Shown piece after piece: positions 29,342 to 37,282 of a DNA stretch of 54,928 bases. Within the stretch, counting starts at the first letter, position 1; every line of letters starts with the position of its first letter. Location of the stretch: IMG/VR virus record IMGVR_UViG_3300043409_000503, positions 1 through 54,928 of that record; one strand, 5' to 3'. Under the pieces are notes generated by a model. That model was not told the DNA's origin. It did no database searches and saw only the letters and a list, made by a program, of their open reading frames with translations. The translations under genes were made by a program, and so were the position numbers. The DNA is from a virus.

Positions 29342-30481
29342 ATGAGCATTAGACAGTACAACTTAGGCAGCATTGTCAAGCCGGGGTTTAATCCGCTCGG
29401 GGTGCAGACGAGTGTAACTACTTACCAGCCATATTTATATAGTTGGGGCGTAAATACTTACGGGCAATTAGGTTTAAGTAATACAACAACTTATTCTTCG
29501 CCTAAGCAAGTAGGTTCTTTAACGGATTGGTTAAGTATTTCTTCTGGATCATATAATGTTGCCGCAATAAAATCTGACGGAACTTTGTGGTCTTGGGGGC
29601 GCAACAATCAGGGGCAATTAGGTTTAGAGGATACGGTTAGTAGATCATCTCCAGTACAAGTTGGTTCTTTAACTGGTTGGAGTAGCGTTGCAGGTGAAGT
29701 TACAAGCATTCTTGCCATTAAAACAAATGGCACTTTATGGGCGTGGGGTAATAGCGGAGATGGGCAATTAGGTCTTGGAAATACAGCTTCTTATTCATCA
29801 CCTAAACAAGTTGGCGCTCTTACTAATTGGAAACAAGTTTCTATAGGTACATCAACTCTAGCAATTAAAACAGATGGAACTTTGTGGTCTTGGGGTGGTA
29901 ATGGTCAAGGGCAGTTAGGACTTAATAGTGTAAATTTTTATTCTTCCCCTAAACAAGTTGGGTCACTGACTAATTGGGCTTATGTAAATATTAAAAATGA
30001 AAGTTCTCTCGCTATTAAGACTGATGGCACTTTATGGGCATGGGGATATAACATACAAGGAGTACTAGGGCTTGGTGACACTGTTAATCGTTCATCACCA
30101 GTTCAAATTGGCGCTCTTACTAATTGGTCAAAAGTTTATGGAATAAGAATTTTTTCATCTATTGCTGTTAAAACAGACGGCACATTGTGGACTTGGGGGT
30201 TTAATAATCAAGGGCAATTAGGGTTAGGGAATACGACTGCTTATTCCTCTCCCAAACAAGTTGGTTCTCTAACTAACTGGTTACTGCCTGCTGGTGGCGG
30301 CAGAACTGGGTTTTGCATTAAAACAAATGGCACTTTATGGGCGTGGGGACAAAATAATCTTGGTCAATTGGGATTGAACAGCAGCACTTATTATTTTTCC
30401 TCCCCTAACCAAGTTGGGTCATTAACAACATGGCTACAAGTTTCTGCTGGCTATCAATTTACTAGCGCCCTTCTTTATTAA
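29342..30481 (+). CDS. RCC1-repeat seven-bladed beta-propeller protein A1, 379 aa
   Basis: After the leader MSIRQYNLGSIVKPGFNPLG come seven repeats of about 48-52 residues. Each follows the pattern 'LWsWG.N..GQLGLG......SPkQVG.LT.W......g....AIKtdGT' (tryptophan-glycine marks begin LYSWG, LWSWG, LWAWG, LWSWG, LWAWG, LWTWG, LWAWG). Seven RCC1 repeats make one closed propeller. The short leader is shared with A2 (33405-34526) and probably attaches the protein to the virion. More A+T-rich than neighbouring genes, a sign of transfer. Receptor binding is inferred. Confidence 0.88.
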   Translation: MSIRQYNLGSIVKPGFNPLGVQTSVTTYQPYLYSWGVNTYGQLGLSNTTTYSSPKQVGSLTDWLSISSGSYNVAAIKSDGTLWSWGRNNQGQLGLEDTVSRSSPVQVGSLTGWSSVAGEVTSILAIKTNGTLWAWGNSGDGQLGLGNTASYSSPKQVGALTNWKQVSIGTSTLAIKTDGTLWSWGGNGQGQLGLNSVNFYSSPKQVGSLTNWAYVNIKNESSLAIKTDGTLWAWGYNIQGVLGLGDTVNRSSPVQIGALTNWSKVYGIRIFSSIAVKTDGTLWTWGFNNQGQLGLGNTTAYSSPKQVGSLTNWLLPAGGGRTGFCIKTNGTLWAWGQNNLGQLGLNSSTYYFSSPNQVGSLTTWLQVSAGYQFTSALLY

Positions 30482-30490
30482 AATAAAACT

Positions 30491-31642
30491 ATGCCATCAA
30501 CTACATTAGTATCAGGCGTCCAATACTCCGGCGTATGGACAATGCAACAGGTGAATGCCGCTGTAGCTGCGGGGACTTGGACGGGGTTCCCTCAGTTGTA
30601 TACTTGGGGAGGTAACGGCCAAGGTCAATTAGCTCTTGGAAATACTACAAATTATTCTTCACCTAAGCAAGTAGGCTCTTTGACTAATTGGGCTAAAGTA
30701 GGTGCGGCAAGGGGCGCAGCTTTTTCAATCAAAACTGATGGCACATTGTGGGCTTGGGGACAAAATGCTTTTGGGGTTTTAGGAATTGGCAATTCAACAT
30801 ATTATTCTTCGCCTAAACAAGTTGGGGCTTTAACCACTTGGTCAAATATAGGGAATGGAAGTTATCACACAATAGTAACAACAATAAGTGGGGAACTATG
30901 GGTTTGGGGCCGGAACAATGCTGGTCAACTAGGACTAGGCAACACAACAAATTATTCTTCACCTAAACAAGTAGGATCTTTAACTACTTGGTTAAATTCG
31001 TCTGGAGGGGCTGCGCATACTGTTGCTATTAAAACAGACGGCACTTTATGGTCTTGGGGACAAAATGCGTATGGACAATTAGGTTTAGGAAATATAACTT
31101 ATTATTCTTCCCCAAAGCAAGTTGGCTCTTTAACTACTTGGTTAAAAACTGCATGTGGTTTTTATTATACCGTTGCCCTTAAAACTGATGGGACATTGTG
31201 GGCTTGGGGGAATAATTCATATGGTCAACTTGGGCTAACAAATCTTACAGATTATTCTTCGCCTAAACAAGTTGGGTTATTAACAACGTGGGCTAATATA
31301 TCAATTAAAAGTTATACTACTATTGCAACCACAACAAGTGGCGCTCTTTATGCTTGGGGTAGAAATAACGCCGGTCAATTGGGTTTAGGCAATATAACTT
31401 ATTATTCTTCGCCTAAACAAGTAGGGGCTTTAACAAACTGGGCAAGCATTGCCGCCGCCAATTCAAATACTGTTTCTATTAAAACTGACGGCACTTTATG
31501 GGCTTGGGGACTTAACAATAATGGGCAATTAGGATTAAACAACACAACTGATTATTCTTCCCCGAAACAAGTTGGTTCTTTATCATCTTGGTCAAAAATA
31601 GCATGTGGTGATACTTCTAATAATACAATTAAAATATCATGA
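30491..31642 (+). CDS. RCC1-repeat seven-bladed beta-propeller protein B1, 383 aa
   Basis: Leader MPSTTLVSGVQYSGVWTMQQ then GTWTGFPQLYTWGG, followed by seven RCC1-type repeats (LYTWG, LWAWG, LWVWG, LWSWG, LWAWG, LYAWG, LWAWG) with highly similar 'YYSSPKQVGSLT.W' connectors. Its leader differs from A1 but matches B2 (34530-35675). Its stop overlaps the sulfotransferase start (ATGA), so expression of propeller and enzyme is coupled. Likely a virion adhesin; also a conceivable substrate of the enzyme encoded next to it. Confidence 0.88.
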   Translation: MPSTTLVSGVQYSGVWTMQQVNAAVAAGTWTGFPQLYTWGGNGQGQLALGNTTNYSSPKQVGSLTNWAKVGAARGAAFSIKTDGTLWAWGQNAFGVLGIGNSTYYSSPKQVGALTTWSNIGNGSYHTIVTTISGELWVWGRNNAGQLGLGNTTNYSSPKQVGSLTTWLNSSGGAAHTVAIKTDGTLWSWGQNAYGQLGLGNITYYSSPKQVGSLTTWLKTACGFYYTVALKTDGTLWAWGNNSYGQLGLTNLTDYSSPKQVGLLTTWANISIKSYTTIATTTSGALYAWGRNNAGQLGLGNITYYSSPKQVGALTNWASIAAANSNTVSIKTDGTLWAWGLNNNGQLGLNNTTDYSSPKQVGSLSSWSKIACGDTSNNTIKIS

Positions 31643-33408
31643 AAAAAACACTCCATTTCCTCTCCGGCATTCCACGCTCAGGCTCAACCGTCTTGGCGGC
31701 TATTCTTAACCAGAACCCAATGACCCACGTATCTACTACGTCTGGTCTGGTTCATGCGTTGGATGGTCTGGCTAATACGTGGCATTCTGCCGGTCTGTTG
31801 AACGAGAATGACCCTGAGCGCAAGCTGTTAGCGCAGACTATGCGTGGTGCCATTGACGCCTTCTACGAGGACACAGAGGCCCCTGTCATCATTGATAAGT
31901 CCCGTGGCTGGCCTATCGCTCAGATCATGGCGGCTATGGGTCAGGTACTGAACCGCACCCCTAAGATTATTGCTACGGTCAGATCTGTCCCTGACTGCGC
32001 TGCTTCATTTATTCGTATCGCAAAGCCGGACGATCTTGACGAGTTTATGGCGACAGGCCAGCTAATGGATCATCTACGGGCTGCGTATATCTCTCTCCAG
32101 AACGGCTACGAGTTTGCGCCTGAGAATTTCCTGTTCGTTGAGTACGAAGACCTGCTGTCTGATCCAAAGGGTCAGCTAGAGCGCATCCATGCCTTCCTAG
32201 AGCTTCCTGCGTTTACCTACGACTTCAATAACATCGACGGCTCTACGGTTGCCGAGGATGACGAGAACCTGCACGGCACGAAGGGTATGCACGACGTTAA
32301 ACCTGTACTGGCTGCGCAGCATAAGCAAGACCCGAAAGACCTGCTGAAGCATCACTATTCGCAGTTCTGCCAGCCTGAGTTCTGGCTAGATAAGCCACGC
32401 ACAGCGCCTGAGTTGCACGACCTTGATCTACAGCTTGCCGCGTCAACGATTGGTGACTTCTCTGAGGGTTGGAGAATCTCGCAAAAGTTGGAAGCGGAAG
32501 AGCCGGGTAACCACCGTGCTGCCTACAATCGTGGCTGGTACTACTTGCGTCAGGGTCAGATCCAAAAGGGTTATAGCCTGATGGACAGGGGCCGTATCGT
32601 AGGCGTGTTCGGTAACAAGCGCCCTGACGTACCTACCCAGCAGTGGGATGGTAAGACTAAGGGTACGGTTCTGCTAAACCTTGAGGGTGGATTGGGCGAC
32701 CAGATACATCAAGTTCGTTACGCTAAGTACATCGCGGAGCGTGGTTGCAAGGTTATTGTGGCCTGCTCTGGTCAGCTTGCGTCCTTGTTTACTGGCGTAG
32801 AGGGCGTCTCTAGCGTCGTGCAGCATGAGGCTGTGTTCGGGGTCTATCACGACTTCTGGGTAGCTGGTATGTCTGCTCTGGTGCCGCTAGGGTTTGAGTT
32901 GAGTGATATTTCTGGTGCGCCTTACCTTGCCAAGCCGGTAGTGATCAAAGGCCGCAAGAAGCGCATTGGCTTGCGGTGGCAGGGTCAGTCTAAGTTTGAG
33001 CATGAGCATCACAAGAAATTCCCGTATGAGTTGATGTTTAGCGCGGTGAAGGATGCGGATGTAGAGTTTATTAGCCTGCAACGGGACGAGGGTGCTGATG
33101 CCTGTCCTGCGTGGGTGCGTCAGGTTCCATTGAATAGCTGGGAAGATACACGGGCTGCTGTGGCAAGCTGTGACCTTGTGATTAGCTCATGTACGAGTGT
33201 GAGTCACTTGGCTGCTGCGATGGGTGTAGAGACATGGGTAGTTATTCCGGTTATGGGATACTTCTTGTATGCGATGGACGGCGACAAGTGTGCGTACTAC
33301 GACAGCATGACGTTAGTTCGGCAAGAAGTGTTTGGTGACTGGCAGGCTCCCTTCGACCATATCAAAGATCGTTTAGGCACTAAGCCTGCTCTAAGGAGCG
33401 TTGCATGA
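31639..33408 (+). CDS. Sulfotransferase-TPR-glycosyltransferase fusion, 589 aa
   Basis: Residues 1-250 are a PAPS-dependent sulfotransferase: the phosphate-binding loop LSGIPRSGSTVLAAILNQNP at 8-27, the 3'-phosphate motif TVRSVPDCAASFIRIAK near 115-130, and a typical FVEYEDLLSDPKGQLERI at 165-185. Residues about 285-325 form a TPR-like unit (NHRAAYNRGWYYLRQGQIQK). Residues 340-550 resemble GT-B glycosyltransferases of the heptosyltransferase/TPR-linked kind: VLLNLEGGLGDQIHQVRYAK, RIGLRWQGQSKFEHEHHKKF, and CDLVISSCTSVSHLAAAMGV, the nucleotide-sugar site. Coupled to propeller genes on both sides (ATGA). Targets unknown. Confidence 0.85.
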   Translation: MKKTLHFLSGIPRSGSTVLAAILNQNPMTHVSTTSGLVHALDGLANTWHSAGLLNENDPERKLLAQTMRGAIDAFYEDTEAPVIIDKSRGWPIAQIMAAMGQVLNRTPKIIATVRSVPDCAASFIRIAKPDDLDEFMATGQLMDHLRAAYISLQNGYEFAPENFLFVEYEDLLSDPKGQLERIHAFLELPAFTYDFNNIDGSTVAEDDENLHGTKGMHDVKPVLAAQHKQDPKDLLKHHYSQFCQPEFWLDKPRTAPELHDLDLQLAASTIGDFSEGWRISQKLEAEEPGNHRAAYNRGWYYLRQGQIQKGYSLMDRGRIVGVFGNKRPDVPTQQWDGKTKGTVLLNLEGGLGDQIHQVRYAKYIAERGCKVIVACSGQLASLFTGVEGVSSVVQHEAVFGVYHDFWVAGMSALVPLGFELSDISGAPYLAKPVVIKGRKKRIGLRWQGQSKFEHEHHKKFPYELMFSAVKDADVEFISLQRDEGADACPAWVRQVPLNSWEDTRAAVASCDLVISSCTSVSHLAAAMGVETWVVIPVMGYFLYAMDGDKCAYYDSMTLVRQEVFGDWQAPFDHIKDRLGTKPALRSVA

Positions 33409-34526
33409 GCTTTAGATACGTATCAGGGATAAATAAGCCGGGGTTTAATCCTCTTGCGGCTCAGACGAGTACGCTTTTATATAACTTATATAGTTGGGGC
33501 GATAATACGCAAGGTCAGTTAGGCTTAGGAAATACAACTGCTTATTCCTCCCCTAAACAAGTAGGATTGTTAACTGCTTGGTCAAAAATATCATCTGGAA
33601 ATAATTACTCTATTTCAATTAAAACAGATGGATCTTTATGGTCTTGGGGAAGAAACGACCAAGGACAATTAGGTTTAGGAAACACAACATATTATTCCTT
33701 ACCAAAACAAGTTGGATCTTTATTAACATGGGCTAATATCCAAACCGGCACTTTCCATACCATAGCTACCAAAACTGATGGAACATTGTGGACTTGGGGA
33801 AATGGCGCTAATGGTAAGTTGGGTTTAGGTAATCTCACTTCTTATTCCTCTCCTAAGCAAGTTGGCGCACTAACTAATTGGTCTAAGGGGTTTGGTGGCA
33901 GAAATTTTACTGTTGCAATTAAAACAGATGGAACATTATGGTCTTGGGGGCAAAATGCTTTTGGAAATCTTGGTTTAGGAAACACAACATATTATTCTTC
34001 TCCAAAGCAAATTGGAGCATTAACTAATTGGCTTAATGTTGCTTGTGGATATGGTCATGTTGCTGCCACTAAAACTGATGGCACTCTTTGGACTTGGGGG
34101 TTTAATCCAAGGGGTCAGTTGGGTCTTGGAAATACAACTTATTACTCGTCTCCAAAACAGGTTGGCGCATTAACTACTTGGTTACGTGTTGCCGCTGGTT
34201 ATCCTTACACCATGGCTACCAAAACTGGCGGTACGTTATGGAGTTGGGGTCGCAATCAATTTGGTCAATTAGGCCTTAGTAATACAACTAGTTATTACTC
34301 TCCAAAACAGGTTGGTGCATTGACCACTTGGCTTGATGTATCTGTTAAAACTAATAGTACTATAGCGACTAAAACAGACGGGACTTTGTGGTCATGGGGT
34401 AGGAATGAGACGGGGCAATTAGGTTTAAATAATTTAACTTACTATTCCTCACCAAAACAAATTGGCTCGTCAACTACATGGTTAAGTATAGCAATTGGTG
34501 ACTTTACTACTTTAGCCATAGGATAA
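33405..34526 (+). CDS. RCC1-repeat seven-bladed beta-propeller protein A2, 373 aa
   Basis: Leader MSFRYVSGINKPGFNPLAAQ, clearly the A1 leader (KPGFNPL..QTS), then seven RCC1-type repeats (LYSWG, LWSWG, LWTWG, LWSWG, LWTWG, LWSWG, LWSWG). Overlaps the stop of the fusion enzyme by 4 nt. Blade sequences differ from A1 at loop positions while the core is constant, consistent with diversification of a binding surface after duplication. Confidence 0.88.
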   Translation: MSFRYVSGINKPGFNPLAAQTSTLLYNLYSWGDNTQGQLGLGNTTAYSSPKQVGLLTAWSKISSGNNYSISIKTDGSLWSWGRNDQGQLGLGNTTYYSLPKQVGSLLTWANIQTGTFHTIATKTDGTLWTWGNGANGKLGLGNLTSYSSPKQVGALTNWSKGFGGRNFTVAIKTDGTLWSWGQNAFGNLGLGNTTYYSSPKQIGALTNWLNVACGYGHVAATKTDGTLWTWGFNPRGQLGLGNTTYYSSPKQVGALTTWLRVAAGYPYTMATKTGGTLWSWGRNQFGQLGLSNTTSYYSPKQVGALTTWLDVSVKTNSTIATKTDGTLWSWGRNETGQLGLNNLTYYSSPKQIGSSTTWLSIAIGDFTTLAIG

Positions 34527-34529
34527 AAC

Positions 34530-35675
34530 ATGGCACAAACAATCGTATCAGGCGTTCAATACTCAGGCATCTGGAGCCTCGCGGGTCAAGCGAACGCTGT
34601 GGCGTTGGGGACGTGGACGGGGTTCCCTCAGTTATACACTTGGGGCGCGGGTGGTTTTGGCGCTTTAGGCCTTGGGAATTTAACTAACTATTCGTCTCCT
34701 AAACAAGTTGGGTTACTAACTAATTGGAAAAGTCTATCTGGTGGAAGATTGCAAGCAATTGCAACTAAAACTGACGGGACTCTTTGGGCTTGGGGATTTA
34801 ACGCTACAGGTCAATTAGGCTTAGGCGATACAACAACTAGATCATCCCCTGCCCAAGTTGGGTTACTAACTAATTGGTTAAATATTGCTGGTGGCTTTTA
34901 TAACACAGCCGCAACAACAACTAATGGCACTTTATATGCTTGGGGTGATAACACAAGAGGTCAATTGGGATTAGGCAACATAACTTCTTATTCATCCCCT
35001 AAACAAGTTGGAGCTTTAACTAATTGGCTTGAAATATCTGGTGGGTATAAAATTTTTGTTGCCATTAAAACTAATGGAACTTTGTGGAGTTGGGGGGCTA
35101 ATGCTTACGGACAACTAGGCTTAGGTGATGTAATTGACAGATCATCTCCAGTCCAAGTAGGTGCTTTGACTAATTGGTTAAAAGTTTCAGCAAAATATTT
35201 TTCTTGCGTAGCAATTAAAACAGACGGAACTCTTTGGTCATGGGGAATAAACACTGCTGGAGTATTGGGGTTAGGGGATACTACAAATAGATCATCTCCA
35301 GTACAAGTTGGCGCATTAACTACTTGGTCTAGCATATCAAGCAGTGGATTTTGCTCTGCAATTAAAACTGACGGAACATTATGGGTTTGGGGGAGTAATG
35401 GTTCTGGGCAATTAGGTTTAGGCGACACAACTGCTCGTTCATCTCCTGTTCAAGTTGGGTCGTTAACAAATTGGTCAAAAACATTTAATGCTTTAGAAAG
35501 TATTACATCTATTAAAACTGATGGAACTTTATGGGGATGGGGGCTAAACAATGTTGGCCAACTTGGTTTAGGAAGTGTAACTAATTATTCTTCACCTAAA
35601 CAAGTTGGTAATTTAACTTCATGGCTAAACATTGCTAACACTTATAACACTGGCATGGCTATAAAAACATCATGA
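34530..35675 (+). CDS. RCC1-repeat seven-bladed beta-propeller protein B2, 381 aa
   Basis: Leader MAQTIVSGVQYSGIWSLAGQ then GTWTGFPQLYTWGA, the B1 leader type, followed by seven repeats (LYTWG, LWAWG, LYAWG, LWSWG, LWSWG, LWVWG, LWGWG). Several blades use the 'TRSSPVQVG' connector variant, also found in A1, showing blade shuffling between copies. It ends with ATGA into a relic of the sulfotransferase start (35672-35713), the same junction as B1 with the intact enzyme. Confidence 0.88.
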   Translation: MAQTIVSGVQYSGIWSLAGQANAVALGTWTGFPQLYTWGAGGFGALGLGNLTNYSSPKQVGLLTNWKSLSGGRLQAIATKTDGTLWAWGFNATGQLGLGDTTTRSSPAQVGLLTNWLNIAGGFYNTAATTTNGTLYAWGDNTRGQLGLGNITSYSSPKQVGALTNWLEISGGYKIFVAIKTNGTLWSWGANAYGQLGLGDVIDRSSPVQVGALTNWLKVSAKYFSCVAIKTDGTLWSWGINTAGVLGLGDTTNRSSPVQVGALTTWSSISSSGFCSAIKTDGTLWVWGSNGSGQLGLGDTTARSSPVQVGSLTNWSKTFNALESITSIKTDGTLWGWGLNNVGQLGLGSVTNYSSPKQVGNLTSWLNIANTYNTGMAIKTS

Positions 35676-35713
35676 ACAAAACACTCCACTTCCTCTTTGG
35701 CATCGCAAGTTAA
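35672..35713 (+). pseudogene. Relic of a second sulfotransferase gene (14 codons)
   Basis: Reads MNKTLHFLFGIAS then stop. The first 33 nt match the start of the intact enzyme at 31639 (MKKTLHFLSGI) at 28 positions, including the ATGA overlap with the propeller stop. The last 13 nt, CATCGCAAGTTAA, are identical to the end of the gene at 29318-29330. It appears to be a deletion scar joining the start of a lost enzyme gene to the end of a fibre gene. Confidence 0.8.
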
Positions 35714-35741
35714 AATTACATTTTTTCACAAGGAGTCATAA

Positions 35742-36134
35742 ATGACACATTACGTTCAAGTAGTCGGAAACGAAGTTAAGCAGGTCTGGGACACCCCTCC
35801 CGCAGAAGGCGTAGGCAACAACGGCTGGAAGAATGCTGTTGAGGTGCGTCCTGCTATTACTGCTCACCGTCAAGGCTACACAGCCCACCGGTTTGATCTG
35901 GCGACGGATCCAGTCCAAATTATCTGGGACACCTACAACATCCCAGTTGCAGACCGCAAGGCAGGCATGATTGCTAACGCGAACATGGGCTTCCAGATGG
36001 AGATGCAACGTCAGGCGATGAACCCAGCTAATTATGACCCAGCAGCACTGGCCGCAGCACAGGCAGCTATTGCCCCAAAGGTTGCCGCTATTAACGCTGC
36101 AACAACGCATGACGATCTAGACGCACTGCTGTGA
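35742..36134 (+). CDS. Tail-associated hypothetical protein, 130 aa
   Basis: MTHYVQVVGNEVKQVWDTPP then NAVEVRPAITAHRQGYTAHR and PVQIIWDTYNIPVADRKAGM. The end ATTHDDLDALL and the helical Ala-rich middle resemble tail-fibre assembly or fibre-associated proteins in which an N-terminal 'v..g.v..vwd' strand pair precedes helices. RBS AAGGAG. The stop overlaps the GTG of the APS kinase gene. Confidence 0.65.
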   Translation: MTHYVQVVGNEVKQVWDTPPAEGVGNNGWKNAVEVRPAITAHRQGYTAHRFDLATDPVQIIWDTYNIPVADRKAGMIANANMGFQMEMQRQAMNPANYDPAALAAAQAAIAPKVAAINAATTHDDLDALL

Positions 36135-36562
36135 AGGTTCTGATCTGCGGACTGCCGGGGTCTGGTAAGACTACCCTAGCAGAAGCGTTAGCAAGGGAGC
36201 TTCAGTGCGTCCACTTTAACGCTGACGAGGTTCGTAAGGAGATCAACAAGGATCTCGGCTTCAGCGTTGAGGATAGGATTGAGCAGGCTAGGCGCATGGG
36301 GATACTGTGCGACATAGCAAGTCGGTGGGGGTCGGTGGTACTTGCAGACTTTGTATGTCCTACGCCGGAGACAAGGGAAGCCTTTGGTGCCGACTTCACG
36401 ATCTGGGTAGACCGGATCAAAGAGGGCAGGTTTGAGGATACGAACAAGCTGTTTGTTCCGCCGGAGCATTACGATGTGCGGATTACGGGTAAGTTTGATT
36501 CCTGTTTCCCTAGCCACCACGCAGACGACTTAGCGGCACGGATTAAGAAGATGCTGAAGTGA
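36131..36562 (+). CDS. cysC: APS kinase-like protein (CysC-type), 143 aa
   Basis: Predicted to phosphorylate adenylylsulfate to PAPS, the sulfate donor for the sulfotransferase at 31639. Walker A VLICGLPGSGKTTLAEAL at residues 3-20. FNADEVRKEINKDLGFSVED then RIEQARRMG matches CysC 'DGDnvR...dLGFs..DR.eniRR.g', the APS-binding signature. LADFVCPTPETREAF matches 'aFIsP...R'. Shorter at the C-terminus than E. coli CysC (201 aa). GTG start overlapping the previous stop. Other small P-loop kinases are possible, but the LGFS..DR block favours APS kinase. Confidence 0.78.
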   Translation: MKVLICGLPGSGKTTLAEALARELQCVHFNADEVRKEINKDLGFSVEDRIEQARRMGILCDIASRWGSVVLADFVCPTPETREAFGADFTIWVDRIKEGRFEDTNKLFVPPEHYDVRITGKFDSCFPSHHADDLAARIKKMLK

Positions 36563-36951
36563 TTGTCTTTACTAACGGCTGCTTTGATGTGCTTCACAGA
36601 GGCCACGTAGAGTACCTAGAGGCGTCCAAAAGGCTTGGGACAAGGTTAGTTATAGGTTTAAACTCAGACGCGTCTGTGAGGCGTTTAAAGCCCGATAGGC
36701 CGATTAACAGCCAAGGGGATCGGCAGGCGGTATTGCTGGCCTTGCGTTGCGTGGATGAGGTACTGATTTTTGATGAGGACACGCCCTACCAGCTAATCCA
36801 AAGGGTTAGGCCGGACATTCTCACAAAGGGCGGGGATTACAGAATTCATCAGGTTGTAGGACATGACTTGGTAAAGCAGACGATTATTGTGCCGTTTTTG
36901 GACGGGCATTCTTCTACTAGGATTATCAATGCGCTTGCACGGAACGGTTGA
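36559..36951 (+). CDS. hldC: HldC-like nucleotidyltransferase (heptose-1-phosphate adenylyltransferase), 130 aa
   Basis: Predicted to convert heptose-1-phosphate and ATP to ADP-heptose. FTNGCFDVLHRGHVEYLEAS holds the HxGH catalytic motif. GLNSDASVRRLKPDRPINSQ and LTKGGDY match the HldE C-terminal domain in order, and length fits a stand-alone HldC. GTG start overlapping the kinase stop (GTGA). A related glycerol-phosphate or ethanolamine-phosphate cytidylyltransferase is the main alternative, but adjoining heptose genes support HldC. Confidence 0.85.
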   Translation: MIVFTNGCFDVLHRGHVEYLEASKRLGTRLVIGLNSDASVRRLKPDRPINSQGDRQAVLLALRCVDEVLIFDEDTPYQLIQRVRPDILTKGGDYRIHQVVGHDLVKQTIIVPFLDGHSSTRIINALARNG

Positions 36952-37282
36952 GAAGGGCTGGGGGTCAGAGCTAATCTGGGCTACTAACGACAAGTATTGC
37001 GGCAAGCTGATGACGTTTAATGAAGGTGCTAAGTTCTCGATGCATTTTCATGCGGTAAAAGAAGAGACTTGGTTGGTGCAGAGCGGTGTCTTTAAGGTTA
37101 TTACAATTGACACAACAGATGCTTCCCGCGAAGAGGTTATTTTGGCTGCTGGGGATACATGGCATAACCCGCCCTTGGTGCCGCATCAATTGATCTGCAT
37201 TGGTGCTGGGGTAATCCTAGAGGTATCAACGGCTGATTCAGTAGAAGATAACTACCGAGTAGAGAAGGGCGATAGCCAATGA
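36929..37282 (+). CDS. Cupin (sugar-phosphate isomerase-type), 117 aa
   Basis: ATG 36929 is chosen; an upstream in-frame ATG lies deep inside the HldC gene. The barrel opens VEKGWGSELIWATNDKYCGK. Metal ligands are HFHAVKEETW (HxH and Glu), and the second cupin box is PPLVPHQLICI. The 'VeKpWGse.iWa.t..Y.gK.l' start is typical of mannose-6-phosphate-isomerase-like cupins linked to nucleotide-sugar genes. It may help supply or isomerise the sugar phosphate. The substrate cannot be assigned. Confidence 0.8.
   Translation: MRLHGTVEKGWGSELIWATNDKYCGKLMTFNEGAKFSMHFHAVKEETWLVQSGVFKVITIDTTDASREEVILAAGDTWHNPPLVPHQLICIGAGVILEVSTADSVEDNYRVEKGDSQ

Noticed and set aside
29342-35675. Diversity-generating retroelement target among the propeller repeats
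   Set aside because: No reverse transcriptase gene is present, and repeat variation is spread along the blades instead of confined to a 3' variable region with adenine-specific changes.
36887-36928. Upstream in-frame ATG for the cupin gene
   Set aside because: It lies in the HldC coding region and adds residues unlike the cupin family; ATG 36929 leads straight into the VEKGWGSE barrel start.
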